Shown: positions 6,497 through 7,233 of the stretch, piece after piece
Layout of the letters: the number at the start of each line of letters is the position of its first letter
Numbering within the stretch: the first letter of the stretch is position 1
From: Acidisphaera sp035272265
GTDB lineage: Bacteria > Pseudomonadota > Alphaproteobacteria > Acetobacterales > Acetobacteraceae
Assembly (NCBI GenBank): GCA_035272265.1
Contig: DATEQV010000351.1
Location: forward strand, 1-7,233
Direction: 5' to 3'
Length of the DNA stretch: 7,233 bases
Position numbers and translations under genes: made by a program
Notes under the pieces: model-generated
What the model saw: only the letters and a program-made list of their open reading frames with translations
The model's database searches: none
What the model was told of the DNA's origin: nothing

Positions 6497-6751
6497 ATGG
6501 CCGAAGATCCGTCGGTGCCGCTCGACCTGCAGCCCGGCTCGATCGTCATGATCAAGGGCCGGTCCTGGGTGGTCGACGCGCTCCGCACCGGGCGCGACGG
6601 CGACATGGAAATCCAGACGACGCGGAGAACCGAGCGCCGGAGCGAAACGGTGCTCTGGCCCGCCGACGTGGTTCAGGGACTCGTGCTGCGGCGTCGCGCG
6701 CAGGGCGCCCCCCGCAAGCTCCGGGCTGGGCGCCGTGCTGCAGGAATATGA
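6497..6751 (+). CDS. Hypothetical small protein, 84 aa
   Basis: I do not recognise this protein. The ATG at 6497 is preceded by GGTGAAGG, nine bases away, an acceptable ribosome binding site. Third positions are strongly G/C through about residue 62 and less so afterwards. Residues 9-60 look like a compact beta-rich domain: LQPGSIVMIKGRSWVVDAL, then DGDMEIQT, then ETVLWPADVVQGLVLRR. The opening, a PG turn followed by alternating hydrophobic residues and GRSWVV, resembles SH3-like barrels such as those at the N-termini of some SNF2-type helicases; this is only an impression. Residues 63-84 are basic and disordered-looking (RRAQGAPRKLRAGRR), and the true end may have been lost. No signal peptide or membrane segment is seen. 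It stands alone on the + strand behind the Pho-box-like site. Chance ORF is the main alternative. Confidence 0.45.
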   Translation: MAEDPSVPLDLQPGSIVMIKGRSWVVDALRTGRDGDMEIQTTRRTERRSETVLWPADVVQGLVLRRRAQGAPRKLRAGRRAAGI

Positions 6752-7103
6752 ACGAAGCGGTGAGGTCCGGGAGATTGGGGCGACGGGCGCTGCCGCGCAG
6801 GGCGTCGCGGCGAGCTCAGGTCGGCGCCAACGACGATACCCCCGGCCCCGGAGGCCCTATATGACGAAGGCCGGTTCCCCGGTCTCCGATGAGACAAAGG
6901 AGCCTGGGCTTTTGGTCCGCGCCGCCTCGCAACCAGCCAGCCGCTGTAGCCGCGTGCAGCAATCTCCAGCAGATCCGGAGCCGCCGCCATGCAATACGAT
7001 GCTGAGCGAGCACCGTGATCTCGGCGCGGCTGAACCTGCGACACGATGGAATGGCCCACGCTCACAGACCAAGAGCGGACACATAACACGCGATAACGAA
7101 TAG
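6752..7103. other. Stretch without a recognisable gene
   Basis: About 350 bases. A + strand frame is open to a stop near 7103 (containing MTKAGSPVSDETKEPGLLVR from 6861), and several - strand frames are also open. None has a good ribosome binding site or family resemblance. No tRNA cloverleaf or rRNA-like segment was found. Confidence 0.45.
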
Positions 7104-7184
7104 CGTTTTTCGCTTGGCGGCGCGGCGCACGGAACTCTGCGCGAAGGCTCCGCAGCTGGAGACCGCGCCGGTAAGCGAAAAACG
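7104..7184. repeat. 81-base imperfect inverted repeat (two-part hairpin)
   Basis: The outer arms are perfect: CGTTTTTCGCTT at 7104-7115 and AAGCGAAAAACG at 7173-7184. After two unpaired or wobble positions (GG against GT), the stem resumes with CGGCGCGG (7118-7125) against CCGCGCCG (7163-7170), giving about 20 Watson-Crick pairs in a 22-position stem. The 37-base apex contains a further hairpin, CTGCG/CGCAG (7137-7141 and 7151-7155). No U-tract follows, so it is not a standard intrinsic terminator. Candidates are an integron attC-like folded site, a site of a small mobile element, a structured RNA, or a protein-binding palindrome. Confidence 0.6.
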
Positions 7185-7233
7185 TGTTGGACTAAGCCGC
7201 TGCCCCAGGCGCCCGGGCTATGGGCGTTTAACT

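Noticed and set aside
7186..7233. A complete integron attC site using GTTGGAC
   Set aside because: The matching RYYYAAC half-site is absent on the far side of the hairpin, and no integrase or cassette series is visible, so it is kept only as a hypothesis.
7210..7233. Terminator hairpin CGCCC/GGGCG followed by TTT at the right edge
   Set aside because: The stem is only five pairs with a tail of three T, and the window ends there. Too weak to call.

Overview
The window reads as chromosomal DNA of a high-GC bacterium, most likely a proteobacterium. The reasons are strong G/C preference at third codon positions, Shine-Dalgarno sites GGAGGG and GAGGTGA, and a transposase remnant of a type I associate with Proteobacteria. 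I cannot name the genus. It has two contrasting halves.

Left half (1-4884) is dense and ordinary-looking. On the + strand the window opens inside a thiamine-diphosphate enzyme of the acetolactate-synthase superfamily. Its GDG...GND cofactor segment resembles the ILVBL / 2-hydroxyacyl-CoA lyase branch more than biosynthetic IlvB. Its stop lies 16 bases from the stop of a convergent two-gene unit on the - strand. That unit reads, in transcription order, a glycoside hydrolase family 65 enzyme (probable alpha-glucosyl disaccharide phosphorylase, 762 aa) and, after a 46-base gap, a CPA1-type Na+(K+)/H+ antiporter (441 aa). Each has its own ribosome binding site. The pairing suggests co-expression of disaccharide turnover and cation/pH homeostasis, as in osmotic or desiccation stress; this is inference.

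Right half (4885-7233) holds no complete gene I can recognise and looks like an accumulation of remnants. From left to right: a region without supported genes; a short - strand open fragment carrying HETGH; a - strand piece of an IS1634-like transposase (about 93 codons, both ends lost); about 490 bases with nothing recognisable; two diverged copies of a 51-base segment that both read EGPAAAIRDA...EG-stop; a Pho-box-like direct repeat; a plausible 84-aa orphan protein; and, near the right edge, an 81-base two-part hairpin with 12-base perfect outer arms.

No rRNA, tRNA, CRISPR array or complete mobile element was found. The best candidates for something undescribed are the GH65-antiporter unit, the duplicated C-terminal coding segment, the terminal hairpin, and the orphan small gene behind the Pho-like site. 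None is strong enough to call a new system.
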